Positions 45,734 through 55,373 of a stretch of DNA of 64,000 bases are shown here, piece after piece (the first letter of the stretch is position 1; every line of letters begins with the position of its first letter). This DNA comes from Phyllobacterium pellucidum (GTDB lineage: Bacteria > Pseudomonadota > Alphaproteobacteria > Rhizobiales > Rhizobiaceae). Under the pieces are notes generated by a model that saw only the letters and a program-made list of their open reading frames with translations, did no database searches and was not told the DNA's origin. The stretch covers positions 124,001 through 188,000 of the forward strand of contig NZ_JABUMX010000005.1 in NCBI RefSeq assembly GCF_013327855.1. The letters run 5' to 3'. A program made the position numbers and the translations under genes.

Positions 45734-46968
45734 CAGAAATCCCCGGGCGGATTGGCCGTGCGCCGGTCGAGCTTGATGAACGGCCTCGCCACGACCTTGG
45801 CCCGCTTCATCATCTTTTCGTAGCGCAGTTCGCGCATCGCATAGATCTCGACCCAAAGATCCTCGGTGACCGTATCGCCATAGGGCCGTTCGAGACTCGC
45901 GATCGCAATATTGCGCTTGGCAAGGGGTGACCAGATGGCGGCACTGACAAGACCGACTTCACGCTTGCCCTTGTGATAGACGATTGCATGTTCGGCCGGG
46001 ATGTTGCCTTCGATTTCCAGCCCAACAAGGACATGGCGCAACTGCTTCTTGAACCGCGCTCGCTCGATTGCCTTGCGGCCGTTGAAATGGCCCTTCTTAA
46101 AGTCGATCATGAAGCCGAGGCCGATCTCGTCCGGCATGCGCGTGCGATCAGCGCGCAGCGCGTGGTCGGCGGTGATGAAGTCGGCATTGGCAACGATCAA
46201 GCCCGCTTCGATGCGGGCACGATTGAGCGCCGCATAGCCTATCGCTCGAAGGCCCCGCCGCTCGCCGGCACGGAAAAGCCGGTCCCAGAGGCTGAGCGCC
46301 GCCTTTGCCTCGATGAAGAGTTCGTAGCCAAGATCGCCGGTGAATCCGGTGCGCGATATGGTGACAGTACCGGTCTCATGGGCGAATTCGGCAAGATCAA
46401 AAACCTTGAGCGCTTCGACACCTTCGAAACCTGCGTCGCGCAACACCGCGAACGAAGCAGGGCCCTGCAACGCCAGTGCCGCCACCGCTTCCGTCTCTTC
46501 GACAACGGTGACATCGAAGCCGATCGCGCTATCGAGGAGCCAGGGCAAATGTCGCTCCTGACAGCACAGGCGGAACCGGTTTTGCGCAAGCCGGAAAAGA
46601 GTGCCATCGTCCAGCACATGCCCCTCGTCGTCGCACCAGGCGGTATAATGGACGCGTCCCGGCTTGAGCCTGGTCACATCGCGCAACGTCAGGCGATCGA
46701 GATAGGCCTCCGCATCCGGGCCATCGATGCGATATTTCACCATGGGCGAAATATCGAACAATGCGGCCTGGCTGCGGATCGCGAAGTATTCGAGTTCCTC
46801 GTCCCACAGCGACATGGGCGCCTTGTAGCCGCCCCAGGCGTGCCATTCCTCGCTCTGCATCAGGGCTTCAAGGCGCGGCTGGAAAGGCGTTGCAATCAGC
46901 GGCTTGCGAAAATGACCCTGTTTGCGCGTGCGGGCTGGCAAGAGCTTGCTCAAAGGTGTGTGTTCCAT
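45733..46968 (-). CDS. Aminomethyltransferase-like (GcvT-fold) protein
   Basis: This 411-residue protein has the folate-binding GcvT fold: YFAIRSQAALFDISPMVKYR, LQGPASFAVLRDAGFEG, ISRTGFTGDLGYELFIE, IGYAALNRARIEAGLI and a C-terminal barrel (HVLVGLEIEG, VGLVSAAIWSPLAKRNIA). Relatives include glycine-cleavage T protein, dimethylglycine dehydrogenase and DMSP demethylase, which move methyl or methylene groups, often to tetrahydrofolate. With FAD oxidoreductases upstream, a role in capturing a one-carbon unit from an N-methyl compound is plausible but unproven. It starts four bases after the second CrtI-like gene. Confidence 0.85.
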   Translation of the reverse strand: MEHTPLSKLLPARTRKQGHFRKPLIATPFQPRLEALMQSEEWHAWGGYKAPMSLWDEELEYFAIRSQAALFDISPMVKYRIDGPDAEAYLDRLTLRDVTRLKPGRVHYTAWCDDEGHVLDDGTLFRLAQNRFRLCCQERHLPWLLDSAIGFDVTVVEETEAVAALALQGPASFAVLRDAGFEGVEALKVFDLAEFAHETGTVTISRTGFTGDLGYELFIEAKAALSLWDRLFRAGERRGLRAIGYAALNRARIEAGLIVANADFITADHALRADRTRMPDEIGLGFMIDFKKGHFNGRKAIERARFKKQLRHVLVGLEIEGNIPAEHAIVYHKGKREVGLVSAAIWSPLAKRNIAIASLERPYGDTVTEDLWVEIYAMRELRYEKMMKRAKVVARPFIKLDRRTANPPGDF

Positions 46969-46972
46969 GGTC

Positions 46973-48541
46973 TCAGCCCTTCATTGCAATGATGCGGCGC
47001 GCGGCGTTGAGGCCCGGTACTCCGGATATGCCGCCGCCCGGATGCGAGCCCGCACCGGCGAGGTAAAGCCAGTCGATGGGGGTGTCGTACCCCTCGGCGC
47101 CGAAGACGGGACGCGACATCAGCATCTGGTCAGCCTGCAATTCGCCATGGTGCCAATGACCGCCGGGAATACGATAGCGCTGTTCGATATCGACCGGGGT
47201 CAGCAGTTCGGCATGGCGGATCGAGCGGCCGATGCCAGGGGCGTATCGCTCCAGTTGTGCGATGATCGCCGCCTGAAGTTTTGGCTTGCCAGTGGCCCAC
47301 CCCTCTTTCAGGGCGTAGGGCGCATATTGCACAATCGCCGACAATGTGCAGGCGCCCTCCGGCGCGAGCGAGGCGTCGACGAGGCTCGGCAAGGTGATTT
47401 CCATGACCGGCTCGGGCGAAAACTCACCGTATTTCGACGGGTTGAAAGAACGCTCGACATGATCAACCGAAGGAGCAATGACGAGACGACCGCGACGGCC
47501 GGCATCATCGACGCCGAGAAACTGTGGCAATTTGTCGAGTGCAAGGTGGAGTTTGGCGGCATTGCCGTGGGTGCGGATATTGCTGACGCGGCGAACGAAG
47601 CCCGTATCGAGATTGCGGGTTCCCACGAGATTGAGGAAAGTCGTCTTCGCGCTGATCGCCGAGACAACCGTATTGGCGCGCAGGATTTCGCCGTTTTCGA
47701 GGACCGCCCCGACGGCCTTGCCGCGTTCGACCAATATGCCACCGACCGGCGCATTGGAGCGTACGCGCACGCCGGCTTTCTCTGCGGCAGAACGAATTGC
47801 GGCGATGACAGCATCAGCCCCACCTGCAGCGCCGACCTGGGCGCCCGAGGCGCCGGCGACTTCGCCTGTCAATCGATAGTAGAGCCCGAGCAGCGAGGTG
47901 GGAGAGCGCGGGCCAAGGTGACTGCCGAGCGTTGCGTCGAAGGCGAGGAGGCCCTTCAGCCGGTCATCCTCAAGATGTTCGTCGAGGACGTCCGAAACGT
48001 TCATCAGCAGCATGCGCAGGAAGTCCCGCATCCCCTCCTTGCCAAGTCGTTTCAACGAAACGCCGAGCATTGCGAGGGCTGCGGTTTCCGACAATGCCAT
48101 ATTGCCGCGAAGGTCGGGAGGACGGCGGATCAGCATCGGCTTCAGGATCCCGGCGAACTGCAAAAGCTGTTCGCGCAATCCTCGCCACGCAACGGTATCG
48201 GAGGGCGTAGCACCTTGAACGCCTTCCCCGTAGGCACCGGTCAGCACAAGCGGTTGCCCCGTGGCGGAAAGCCCGATGCTCGGCATGAAGTCGGTCTGCG
48301 CAACCCGCAGGCCGTTGCGTTCGAGCTCCAGCGAACTCACCACTTCGGGATGGAGACGGTTGATGACATGGGCGAGGGTGGAGACGGAAAATCCAGGTGC
48401 GAATTCCTCGGTCCGCGTGCCGCCCCCGGTATCGTTTCTTGCCTCAAGGACCAGCACCTTGCGCCCCGATCGGCCCAGCGTTGCCGCTGCGACCAGTCCG
48501 TTATGGCCGCCGCCGATTACGATTGCATCAAATGACGTCAT
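46973..48541 (-). CDS. CrtI-like FAD oxidoreductase 2 (phytoene-dehydrogenase-related)
   Basis: This 522-residue flavoprotein has the N-terminal FAD motif DAIVIGGGHNGLVAAATLGR with an ADP-binding acid at VLVLEARNDTGGG, and the C-terminal signature LYLAGAGSHPGGGISGVPGL. It belongs to the COG1233 phytoene desaturase-like group that includes many enzymes unrelated to carotenoids. No carotenoid genes lie nearby. It overlaps the first CrtI-like gene by 14 bases, and the two are paralogues. Confidence 0.87.
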   Translation of the reverse strand: MTSFDAIVIGGGHNGLVAAATLGRSGRKVLVLEARNDTGGGTRTEEFAPGFSVSTLAHVINRLHPEVVSSLELERNGLRVAQTDFMPSIGLSATGQPLVLTGAYGEGVQGATPSDTVAWRGLREQLLQFAGILKPMLIRRPPDLRGNMALSETAALAMLGVSLKRLGKEGMRDFLRMLLMNVSDVLDEHLEDDRLKGLLAFDATLGSHLGPRSPTSLLGLYYRLTGEVAGASGAQVGAAGGADAVIAAIRSAAEKAGVRVRSNAPVGGILVERGKAVGAVLENGEILRANTVVSAISAKTTFLNLVGTRNLDTGFVRRVSNIRTHGNAAKLHLALDKLPQFLGVDDAGRRGRLVIAPSVDHVERSFNPSKYGEFSPEPVMEITLPSLVDASLAPEGACTLSAIVQYAPYALKEGWATGKPKLQAAIIAQLERYAPGIGRSIRHAELLTPVDIEQRYRIPGGHWHHGELQADQMLMSRPVFGAEGYDTPIDWLYLAGAGSHPGGGISGVPGLNAARRIIAMKG

Positions 48542-50147
48542 GGGCAGGGCTCATATGTTTGGTGCCGCGCTTCAGGTCGCGGAGGATTTCGGCTGCAGCA
48601 TTTCGTCCGGGGGCGCCCATCACGCCGCCGCCCGGATGGGTCGATGAACCGCACATGTAAAGACCCCCAATTGGAGACCGGTACTGCGCGTATCCAGGCA
48701 CCGGTCGATTGAAGAGCAATTGGTCGAAGGTGAGTTCACCCTGGAAGATGTTACCTTCGGTCAGGCCGACTTCCGCTTCGATCTCACGGGGGGTACGGAT
48801 TTCCATGTGCACGATGCGATCGCGAAACCCGGGCGAATAGTCGGCGATCTGCGAGATGACCGTTTCGCCAAAGGCGTCCCGGTCGGCATCGGTCCATTCC
48901 CGGCCCTCGACCTTGGGCGGACAGTACTGCACGAAGCAGCTCATGAAATGCTTGCCGGGCGGCGCCATGGTGGGGTCCAGCGTCGTCGGAATGACCATGT
49001 CGAGGAACGGATCGGCCGACCAGCGTCCGGCTTTCCAGTCGTCATAGCCACGCTCCATGCGCTCGACAGTGTCGGTAAAGTGCATGTCGCCGCGATAGAC
49101 GGGAGAGTCCTTCGGCAATGCCGGAAATTCCGGCATGGAGTCGAGGGCTATATTCACCTTGCCTGACGATCCGCGCATCTTGAAGTTCTTCACGCGGCGC
49201 AGGAACGGGGAGGGGAGTTCCTTTTCCTCCACAAGCTTCAGGAAGGTTCGTTTGACGTCAGCATTGGAGATGACCATCTTGCCGTGAATTTCGTCGCCAT
49301 TGGCGAGAACGATCCCTTTGGCGATACCATTGCGGACGAGCACCCGGTCCACCTCGGCTCCGGTGCGGATCGTACCGCCGGATGCTTCGAGCGACGCGGA
49401 GAGCGCTTTGGTGACGGCTCCCATACCGCCGCGTGCATAACCCCATGCGCCGACCGAACCATCGACTTCCCCCATATAGTGATGCAGGAGCACATAGGCC
49501 GTGCCGGGCGACATAGGACCAAGCGCTGTTCCTATGATACCTGACAGGGCGAAATTCGCCTTGATCACGTCGGTCTCGAAATATTCGTCGAGGAAGTCTG
49601 AAATCGACATCGTCCAGAAACGCAGCGTGTCTGCCATCTCCTTTGCTCCAAGACCGGAGAATTTCTTGGCGAGAAACATGAGTTCGGAAATGTCGCGGGG
49701 GCGCAGGCTCGTCGGATCGGCAGCCGTGCGCATCAAGAGCGGCTGAATGAACCTGCACTGGCGCGTCACGTCGCGGGCATAGCGGTCATAGGCCTCGGCG
49801 TCGCGCGGCGAAAAGCGGGCAAACTCGCGCCGATGCGCATTATGATCACGGTAATTGGCAAGATAATCGCCGTCCTGAGTGAAGACCGCGCCGCCTTCGT
49901 ACGAAATGACCTGAAGTCCGAAGCGGGGTAGCTCGAGATCGCGCATGATCTCCGGGCGGAACAGCGAACACACATAGGAACAGTTGGAGTAGAGGTAGCC
50001 GGGCGTCAGCGAACGGCTGGTCGCGGCGCCGCCTATCCAGTCGTTCTTTTCGACGACCAGCACATCAAGGCCGGCGCGCTGCAGGTAGCAGGCATTTACG
50101 AGGCCGTTGTGCCCGGCGCCGATGACAATTGCATCCCAGCTTTTCAT
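48528..50147 (-). CDS. CrtI-like FAD oxidoreductase 1 (phytoene-dehydrogenase-related)
   Basis: This 539-residue flavoprotein has DAIVIGAGHNGLVNACYLQR, WIGGAATSRSLTPGY and the C-terminal LYMCGSSTHPGGGVMGAPGR. ATG 50147 is used; an upstream in-frame GTG (50162) would add five residues. It is the first gene of a leftward operon (CrtI-like 1, CrtI-like 2, GcvT-like, 82-residue protein) and diverges from the BetI-like regulator across an 18-bp operator at 50217-50234. An amine or imine oxidation is more likely than carotenoid chemistry given the context. Confidence 0.87.
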   Translation of the reverse strand: MKSWDAIVIGAGHNGLVNACYLQRAGLDVLVVEKNDWIGGAATSRSLTPGYLYSNCSYVCSLFRPEIMRDLELPRFGLQVISYEGGAVFTQDGDYLANYRDHNAHRREFARFSPRDAEAYDRYARDVTRQCRFIQPLLMRTAADPTSLRPRDISELMFLAKKFSGLGAKEMADTLRFWTMSISDFLDEYFETDVIKANFALSGIIGTALGPMSPGTAYVLLHHYMGEVDGSVGAWGYARGGMGAVTKALSASLEASGGTIRTGAEVDRVLVRNGIAKGIVLANGDEIHGKMVISNADVKRTFLKLVEEKELPSPFLRRVKNFKMRGSSGKVNIALDSMPEFPALPKDSPVYRGDMHFTDTVERMERGYDDWKAGRWSADPFLDMVIPTTLDPTMAPPGKHFMSCFVQYCPPKVEGREWTDADRDAFGETVISQIADYSPGFRDRIVHMEIRTPREIEAEVGLTEGNIFQGELTFDQLLFNRPVPGYAQYRSPIGGLYMCGSSTHPGGGVMGAPGRNAAAEILRDLKRGTKHMSPAHDVI

Positions 50148-50216
50148 GCGATTTCGTTCCACCTTATTTTCTTATTGCATAATTTCACACGGAAAATTGT
50201 CTTCTGTCCAGCGGAT

Positions 50217-50234
50217 ATTGAATGAATGTTCAAC
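50217..50234. promoter_or_regulatory. Shared operator site a (CrtI-like operon / BetI-like gene)
   Basis: On the minus strand it reads GTTGAACATTCATTCAAT, matching 16 of 18 bases of the site at 59239 and 15 of 18 of the site at 56437. It is 70 bases upstream of the leftward oxidoreductase operon and 187 bases upstream of the TetR-type gene. Confidence 0.78.
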
Positions 50235-50420
50235 AAATTTGATTGCGTTTTGGAGACAGTCGGTTAATCTCTGCCCGATCGCATGGATCGCGACGATAGC
50301 TACCTTGGAGTTCCTGGCGCCCAATATGATGCAGACCAAGCTTGACAATGCATCCCATCGCTTCACTCATCCGTTGACCGGGTGCAGCTGCAAGCCGGCG
50401 CGATGCAGGAAGGGTCAAGA

Positions 50421-51092
50421 ATGAAGGTCACACCAATCAAGGAAGCAGAGCCAGGCAAACGCGGCCGAAAGGCCTCGAAGGAGACGCGGCAGCTTCAGCT
50501 CATCGAGGCGACGATCGATTCGCTGGCCAAGCGCGGCTATTCGGAAACAACGATGGCGGATGTTGCCGATGGTGCGGGCCTGTCGCGCGGCATTGTCAAC
50601 TTCCACTTCGAGAGCAAGGAAAAACTCCTCGTCGCGACCCTGCAATACATGTCCGAGGAATATGCGGTTCACTGGCGCAATGCGCTCGCCAAGGGAGGGG
50701 ACGACCCGGCCCGGCAATTGGCGAGCGTCGTTGCCGCCGATTTCGATCGTGCGATCTGCAACAAGCGCAAGCTTGCCGCCTGGTGCGCCTTCTGGGGCGA
50801 GGCCAAGTCTCGGCCAACTTATCAGAGTCTCTGCGGCGCACGTGATGAGGACTACCAGAATGTCATCATCGATATCTGCACGGCATTGAAGTCGAGCGGA
50901 GATTATGACTTCGACCCGATCTCTGCGGCGCTGGCGTTGAGCGCAATGCTCGAAGGCCTGTGGTTGCGGCTGCTGATGGGAACGGAAAATGTCACGCGCG
51001 CGACCGCCTATGCGGCGGCATGCGATCACCTCGTTTCGGTGTTTCCGAAGCACTTTTCCAGGGAAGAGCTGCGCGCGAGAAAAATTGCCTAA
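50421..51092 (+). CDS. TetR-family regulator, BetI-like
   Basis: This 223-residue regulator starts at ATG 50421 after GGAAGGG. It has a basic tail (GKRGRKASKETRQLQ), the TetR helix-turn-helix (TTMADVADGAGLSRGIVNFH, FESKEKLL) and a BetI-type C-terminal domain (KLAAWCAFWGEAKSRPTYQ, SAMLEGLWLRLLMG). BetI represses choline-glycine betaine genes, so the ligand may be a quaternary or N-methylated amine. It probably binds the three 18-bp sites of this island. The ABC binding-protein gene follows after 22 bases. Confidence 0.9.
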   Translation: MKVTPIKEAEPGKRGRKASKETRQLQLIEATIDSLAKRGYSETTMADVADGAGLSRGIVNFHFESKEKLLVATLQYMSEEYAVHWRNALAKGGDDPARQLASVVAADFDRAICNKRKLAAWCAFWGEAKSRPTYQSLCGARDEDYQNVIIDICTALKSSGDYDFDPISAALALSAMLEGLWLRLLMGTENVTRATAYAAACDHLVSVFPKHFSREELRARKIA

Positions 51093-51114
51093 CAATCAAA
51101 ATGGGGAATGAACC

Positions 51115-52194
51115 ATGACAGGACTTGGCAGAAGCGTAAGCGTATTTTTGGGAATAGCCGCACTATCGGCAACGGCGGCGACAATCGCCCTTGCGGCCGA
51201 CGGCGATCTGATCGTCTTCGACTGGGCGGGCTACGAGGAGCCGTCTTTCCATCCGGGCTACACAGCCAAGAATGGCGATTCGCCGACCTTCGCCTTCTTC
51301 GGCGACGAGGACGAGGCGTTCGAGAAGGTTCGTTCAGGCTTCAAGGCCGATCTCGGTCATCCATGCTCGCAAAGCGTCGCCAAATGGCGTGATGCCGGCC
51401 TGCTGCAGCCACTCGACACATCAAAGATTGCCGGCTGGAATGATCTCCTTCCCGACATCATGGCCATGAACGACCTGGCCACCACCGCCGACGGCCAGGC
51501 ATGGTTCATGCCATGGGACTGGGGCAATACCTCGCTCACCTATAATACCGAGAAGGTGGATGCAAAGGACGTCCAATCGCTCAAGGCCTTTGCCGATCCG
51601 AAGTTCAAGGGGCGCGTATCAATCGACGACAATGTCGACGATGCCTATGCCCTCGCCAGCCTGGCCATCGGCCTCCACGACTGGACGAAAATGACCGATG
51701 AACAGTTCAAGGAAGCGTCAGACTTCCTCCGCGCCGTGCACAAGAACGTCCGGCTCTACTGGACCGACACGACGGAGATCGTACAGGCCATGGGCGGCGG
51801 TGAGGTCGATCTCGCCTGGGCATGGAATGATGCGGCGACCCAGCTCAGCATGAATGGCACGCCAGTCGCACGCAAGCCCGATACTGATGAAGGCATCTCG
51901 ACATGGGTCTGCGGCTATGTCCGCTTCAAGGATGCACCGGGCTCCGAGCAAAAGGCTTACGATTTTCTCAATGCGGTAAATGACCCGGCCATTGCCAATT
52001 ACATGGTCAAGGATTGGGGTTACGGCATGGCCAACGGTAAGGGCATGGCTTCCGTCGATCCGAAACTCCTCGAAGAAAAGGGCTATGCGAACAACCAGGA
52101 AACGACGAAGAACGTTCTGTTCCAATCGCCGCTTCCCAACGAGCTCAAGGCGAAGATGATTGCCGAGTTCGAGAAGATCAAGGCGGGCTATTGA
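51115..52194 (+). CDS. Polyamine-type ABC transporter periplasmic binding protein
   Basis: This 359-residue PotD/PotF-like protein has a signal peptide (SVFLGIAALSATAATIALAA) and the binding fold (LIVFDWAGYEEPSFHPGY, FAFFGDEDEAFEKVRSGF, WFMPWDWGNTSLTYNTEKV, MGGGEVDLAWAWNDAATQL). GGGGAA precedes its ATG. Two Trp-rich segments could cage a cationic amine. The permeases and ATPase of this importer are encoded separately on the opposite strand at 53.5-56.3 kb. Its stop overlaps the amine-oxidase start. Confidence 0.9.
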   Translation: MTGLGRSVSVFLGIAALSATAATIALAADGDLIVFDWAGYEEPSFHPGYTAKNGDSPTFAFFGDEDEAFEKVRSGFKADLGHPCSQSVAKWRDAGLLQPLDTSKIAGWNDLLPDIMAMNDLATTADGQAWFMPWDWGNTSLTYNTEKVDAKDVQSLKAFADPKFKGRVSIDDNVDDAYALASLAIGLHDWTKMTDEQFKEASDFLRAVHKNVRLYWTDTTEIVQAMGGGEVDLAWAWNDAATQLSMNGTPVARKPDTDEGISTWVCGYVRFKDAPGSEQKAYDFLNAVNDPAIANYMVKDWGYGMANGKGMASVDPKLLEEKGYANNQETTKNVLFQSPLPNELKAKMIAEFEKIKAGY

Positions 52195-53507
52195 ACCCAA
52201 AGGTCACAGAGACCGATGTCGTCGTCGTGGGGGCCGGCTTTGCTGGTCTTTCCGCCGCCCGCGAATTGCACAGCGCCGGCGTCGATTACGTTGTTCTGGA
52301 GGCACGTGACCGCGTCGGGGGTCGGGTCGAGGCCAAGAGCAACGGGCTCGGAGAATTGGTTGACGTCGGCGGCCAGTTCTTCTGCGAGGACATGAAGGAA
52401 ATCACTGGCCTCGCTCGAGCCTGCGGCAAGACGTTTCTCGAGCCGCCAAAGGGCGGTGATACCATGGCCCAGCCTCCGCCGCATGGCCGGCATGATGCAG
52501 CGCATATTTCTGCAGGTTCCGCAGCCATTCGCCGACGCCTGCGCCAGCTCGATCCGCGCGATCCGTCGCTCGCTGGCCTGAGCGTGGCAGAATGGCTGCA
52601 GCGTCAAGGCGACCCACCGGACGCAAAATTAATGTTCCTGTCGCTCGTTGAAGGCCTGTGGTGCCGCGCGGCCGAGGGCATGCCGTTCTGGTTCCTTGTC
52701 GATAATGATGAGCGGATCACCAACAAGGTCTCGGAGCTTCAGTATTTTCTGAAGGAGTCGATGCATTCGCTCGCCGCAGACCTTGGCAGGGAACTAGGGA
52801 GCAGATTGAAGCCGGGGTACGCGGTCGAGCGGATCGTACGGCAGGGATCGGGTTTTGAGGTGGATACGGCGCGCCAGCGCTTCGCTACGCAGCACGTCAT
52901 TCTCACTGTCCCGCCGACCATGGTGCGCAAGATAGCGTTTGAACCGGCGCTACCCGGACCGATCTCCCACGCTCTTGCTGCCTGGAAGAGTGGGACCGTG
53001 GCCAAGCTGCTGCTTCGCTACAGAACGCCTTTCTGGCGCACTGAAAATTTGAGTGGAAGCGTGATTTTCCTCGAACCACATGGACTGTTCGCCTGCGACA
53101 TCAGTCAGGATCAGGAACATCCCACCCTCGTGGTGTTCGTAGGCGGACGCTGCGCCGTTGAATGGCCTGCCTTGGGAGAAAATGGTCTTAGGGATGCAGT
53201 GCTGTTGCGGCTGAGCAGGGCCCTTGGACCGGAGGCAGGCAAGCCGCTGGACATCCTTTTAAGGAACTGGTCGCACGATGCGTGGAGCGGTGGCGGTTAT
53301 TCCGATGTCATTGACGTTGGAACATCCGACACTGAAACGGAGAATGTGTTGAGACAAGGCTTGCCGGGTATCACGTTCGGCGCATCGGAACTTTCGCTGT
53401 CCTTTCCCGGTTACATCGAAGGCGCGATCGTCGCCGGCAGGTCAGCTGCCGCCCAAGCCATCGTTTCGCTTCAGTCCGCAAGCGCGACGAGCGCATCCGG
53501 ATCGTAG
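52191..53507 (+). CDS. Flavin amine oxidase-like FAD oxidoreductase
   Basis: A TTG start at 52191 overlaps the binding-protein stop as TTGA and gives 438 residues. It has the monoamine-oxidase-type FAD fold (DVVVVGAGFAGLSAARELHS, VVLEARDRVGGRV, VDVGGQFF) and a C-terminal FAD segment (FGASELSLSFPGYIEGAIVA). It is likely to oxidise an amine, releasing an aldehyde and ammonia or a smaller amine. It is on one transcript with the BetI-like and binding-protein genes. Its 3' end overlaps the convergent ATPase gene by 37 bases. Confidence 0.86.
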   Translation: MNPKVTETDVVVVGAGFAGLSAARELHSAGVDYVVLEARDRVGGRVEAKSNGLGELVDVGGQFFCEDMKEITGLARACGKTFLEPPKGGDTMAQPPPHGRHDAAHISAGSAAIRRRLRQLDPRDPSLAGLSVAEWLQRQGDPPDAKLMFLSLVEGLWCRAAEGMPFWFLVDNDERITNKVSELQYFLKESMHSLAADLGRELGSRLKPGYAVERIVRQGSGFEVDTARQRFATQHVILTVPPTMVRKIAFEPALPGPISHALAAWKSGTVAKLLLRYRTPFWRTENLSGSVIFLEPHGLFACDISQDQEHPTLVVFVGGRCAVEWPALGENGLRDAVLLRLSRALGPEAGKPLDILLRNWSHDAWSGGGYSDVIDVGTSDTETENVLRQGLPGITFGASELSLSFPGYIEGAIVAGRSAAAQAIVSLQSASATSASGS

Positions 53508-54559
53508 GCCAGCCTGATCGGCGCGCCGACAGGAATATCGTCCGCGCCGAAATTATTCGTCTCGGTGACGGACAGGGGCTTTTCGAAGCCGGGGATCTCG
53601 ATGACCAGGTGCGTGATTTCCCCGAAATAGTGCCGGTCCACCACTTTCCCCGCCACCTCATGCTTGTCCGTTGCGTCGTCCCACAGAACGCGCAGCCGTT
53701 CCGGGCGAATGCCGAGCGTCGCCGCATTGCCATTGCGGGCAAACGCTACCGGCTTGTCGGTCTTGACGCGCCCGAACACCGGGGTATCGAGCGTGATGGT
53801 GCTGCCATTTTCTTCGACGATGTTGGCCTTGACGAAATTCATGCCGCCAAGAAAATCCGCGACCTGGCAATTGGTAGGCCGCTGGTAGATTTCCTTCGGC
53901 GTCGCCACCTGTGCAATCCTGCCACCGAACATGACGGCGATACGATCGGACATGGCGAGCGCCTCATACTGGTCGTGGGTGACGAGGATGAAGGTAATGC
54001 CCACTGCCTGCTGCAGCCGGCGCAACTCCACCTGCATCTGCTCACGCAGTTTCTTGTCGAGCGCAGAGAGCGGCTCGTCGAGGAGCAGCACCTTTGGCCG
54101 CATGACGAGCGCCCGCGCGAGCGCAACGCGTTGCCGCTGGCCGCCGGAAAGTTCAGTGGCGCCGCGTTTGCCGAGCCCACCGAGCGAAACCTGGGCAAGC
54201 GCCTCCTCGACGCGCCGCTGTTCTTCGGAAGGATTTAGACGGAGCCGCTTCAGGCCATAGCTGACATTTTGCTCGACGTTCAGATGCGGAAAGATTGCGT
54301 AGCTCTGGAACACCATATTGGTCGGGCGTCGATTGGCCGGGATCCCATCCATTGGCTGGCCGTCGACGGAGATCGTGCCACTCGTTGGCGTATCGAATCC
54401 TGCTATCATGCGCAGCAAGGTGGTCTTGCCGCAGCCGGAGGGTCCGAGCAGTGAAAAGAATTCACCCTCGCGGATCGAGAGCGATGTCTCGTCGAGCGCC
54501 TTGAAGGCGCCGTAGCTGCGCGTCACGCGGGATATTTCGATCATCGTACGTTCAGGCAA
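53471..54559 (-). CDS. Polyamine-type ABC transporter ATPase (PotA-like)
   Basis: This 362-residue ATPase has Walker A GPSGCGKTTLLRMIAG, signature ELSGGQRQRVALARAL, Walker B VLLLDEPLSALD and switch LVTHDQYEAL, then a TOBE domain (LGIRPERLRVL). TTG 54559 is taken because GGGAGG lies five bases upstream and the start overlaps the permease stop; ATG 54544 without a clear ribosome site is the alternative (357 residues). Confidence 0.92.
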   Translation of the reverse strand: MPERTMIEISRVTRSYGAFKALDETSLSIREGEFFSLLGPSGCGKTTLLRMIAGFDTPTSGTISVDGQPMDGIPANRRPTNMVFQSYAIFPHLNVEQNVSYGLKRLRLNPSEEQRRVEEALAQVSLGGLGKRGATELSGGQRQRVALARALVMRPKVLLLDEPLSALDKKLREQMQVELRRLQQAVGITFILVTHDQYEALAMSDRIAVMFGGRIAQVATPKEIYQRPTNCQVADFLGGMNFVKANIVEENGSTITLDTPVFGRVKTDKPVAFARNGNAATLGIRPERLRVLWDDATDKHEVAGKVVDRHYFGEITHLVIEIPGFEKPLSVTETNNFGADDIPVGAPIRLAYDPDALVALAD

Positions 54560-55373
54560 TCAAGCCTCCCATGTTCTGGGTGCGGCGGCTGGCACGGCGG
54601 CGCACAATTTCGGCAATGGTCAGTAGAATGACGGAGGCGATCAGGAGCAGCGTACCGAGCGCAAGGACGCCGGGGAGCTTGGCGGCAAATCTGAGCTGGC
54701 CCCAGATATAGACGGGTAGCGTTGCATCAGTCCCGGTGAGGAAAAACGCCATGATGAATTCATCGAGCGATATGGTGAAGGAGACGAGCAGACTTGAAAT
54801 GATCGCCGGGGCGACCATCGGCAAGGTTACGCGGCGGAATGTGCCGAATGGCGATTCCCCGAGATCGGCAGATGCTTCCTCAAGGCTTCTGTCGAAGCCC
54901 TCGAAACCGGAGGTGAGAACGCTGAGCGAATAGGGAATGCAGATCAGCACATGTCCGAACACCACTGTGATCAAGGACAGATTGAGCCCAAGCTGCAGCA
55001 TGACGAGCAGCATCGAAACGGCAATGATGATTTCCGGCAGGACAAGCGGCGCCATGAGCAGGCCGTTAATGCTGCGGCGGGCAGGAAAGCGATAGCGCGT
55101 GATCGCCCGCGCCGCGCAAATGCCGAACATCGTGGCGAGAAGTGAAGCCGAAACTGCGACCATGAGGCTGTTCCAGGCGGCGTCCGTCAGGGCAGGGGTC
55201 GTGGCGAGGTCGCGGTACCATTTGAGCGTATAGCCGCTGAGCGGGAATTTCGGCGTCGCTGCCGTGTTGATGGAGAAGATCGGCAGGAAGATCACCGGCA
55301 AATAGAGGAAGCCGATATAGAGCACGGCATAGGCTGTCAGCCAGCTCGGGAGCATTTTACGCAAAGCCGTCAT
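54552..55373 (-). CDS. Polyamine-type ABC permease 2 (PotC-like)
   Basis: This 273-residue permease starts at ATG 55373, overlapping the previous permease stop as ATGA; the longer frame upstream only overlaps that gene. Membrane spans begin at WLTAYAVLYIGFLYLPVIFL, and the EAA loop is LEEASADLGESPFGTFRRVT. Confidence 0.92.
   Translation of the reverse strand: MTALRKMLPSWLTAYAVLYIGFLYLPVIFLPIFSINTAATPKFPLSGYTLKWYRDLATTPALTDAAWNSLMVAVSASLLATMFGICAARAITRYRFPARRSINGLLMAPLVLPEIIIAVSMLLVMLQLGLNLSLITVVFGHVLICIPYSLSVLTSGFEGFDRSLEEASADLGESPFGTFRRVTLPMVAPAIISSLLVSFTISLDEFIMAFFLTGTDATLPVYIWGQLRFAAKLPGVLALGTLLLIASVILLTIAEIVRRRASRRTQNMGGLIA

Noticed and set aside
46922..48535. 537-residue open frame on the plus strand
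   Set aside because: It is fully antisense to CrtI-like gene 2, whose FAD motifs and operon overlaps are clear; the long frame reflects GC-biased codon use.
46973..50147. Carotenoid biosynthesis cluster
   Set aside because: The CrtI-like proteins belong to a broad family and there is no phytoene synthase, cyclase or isoprenoid gene nearby.
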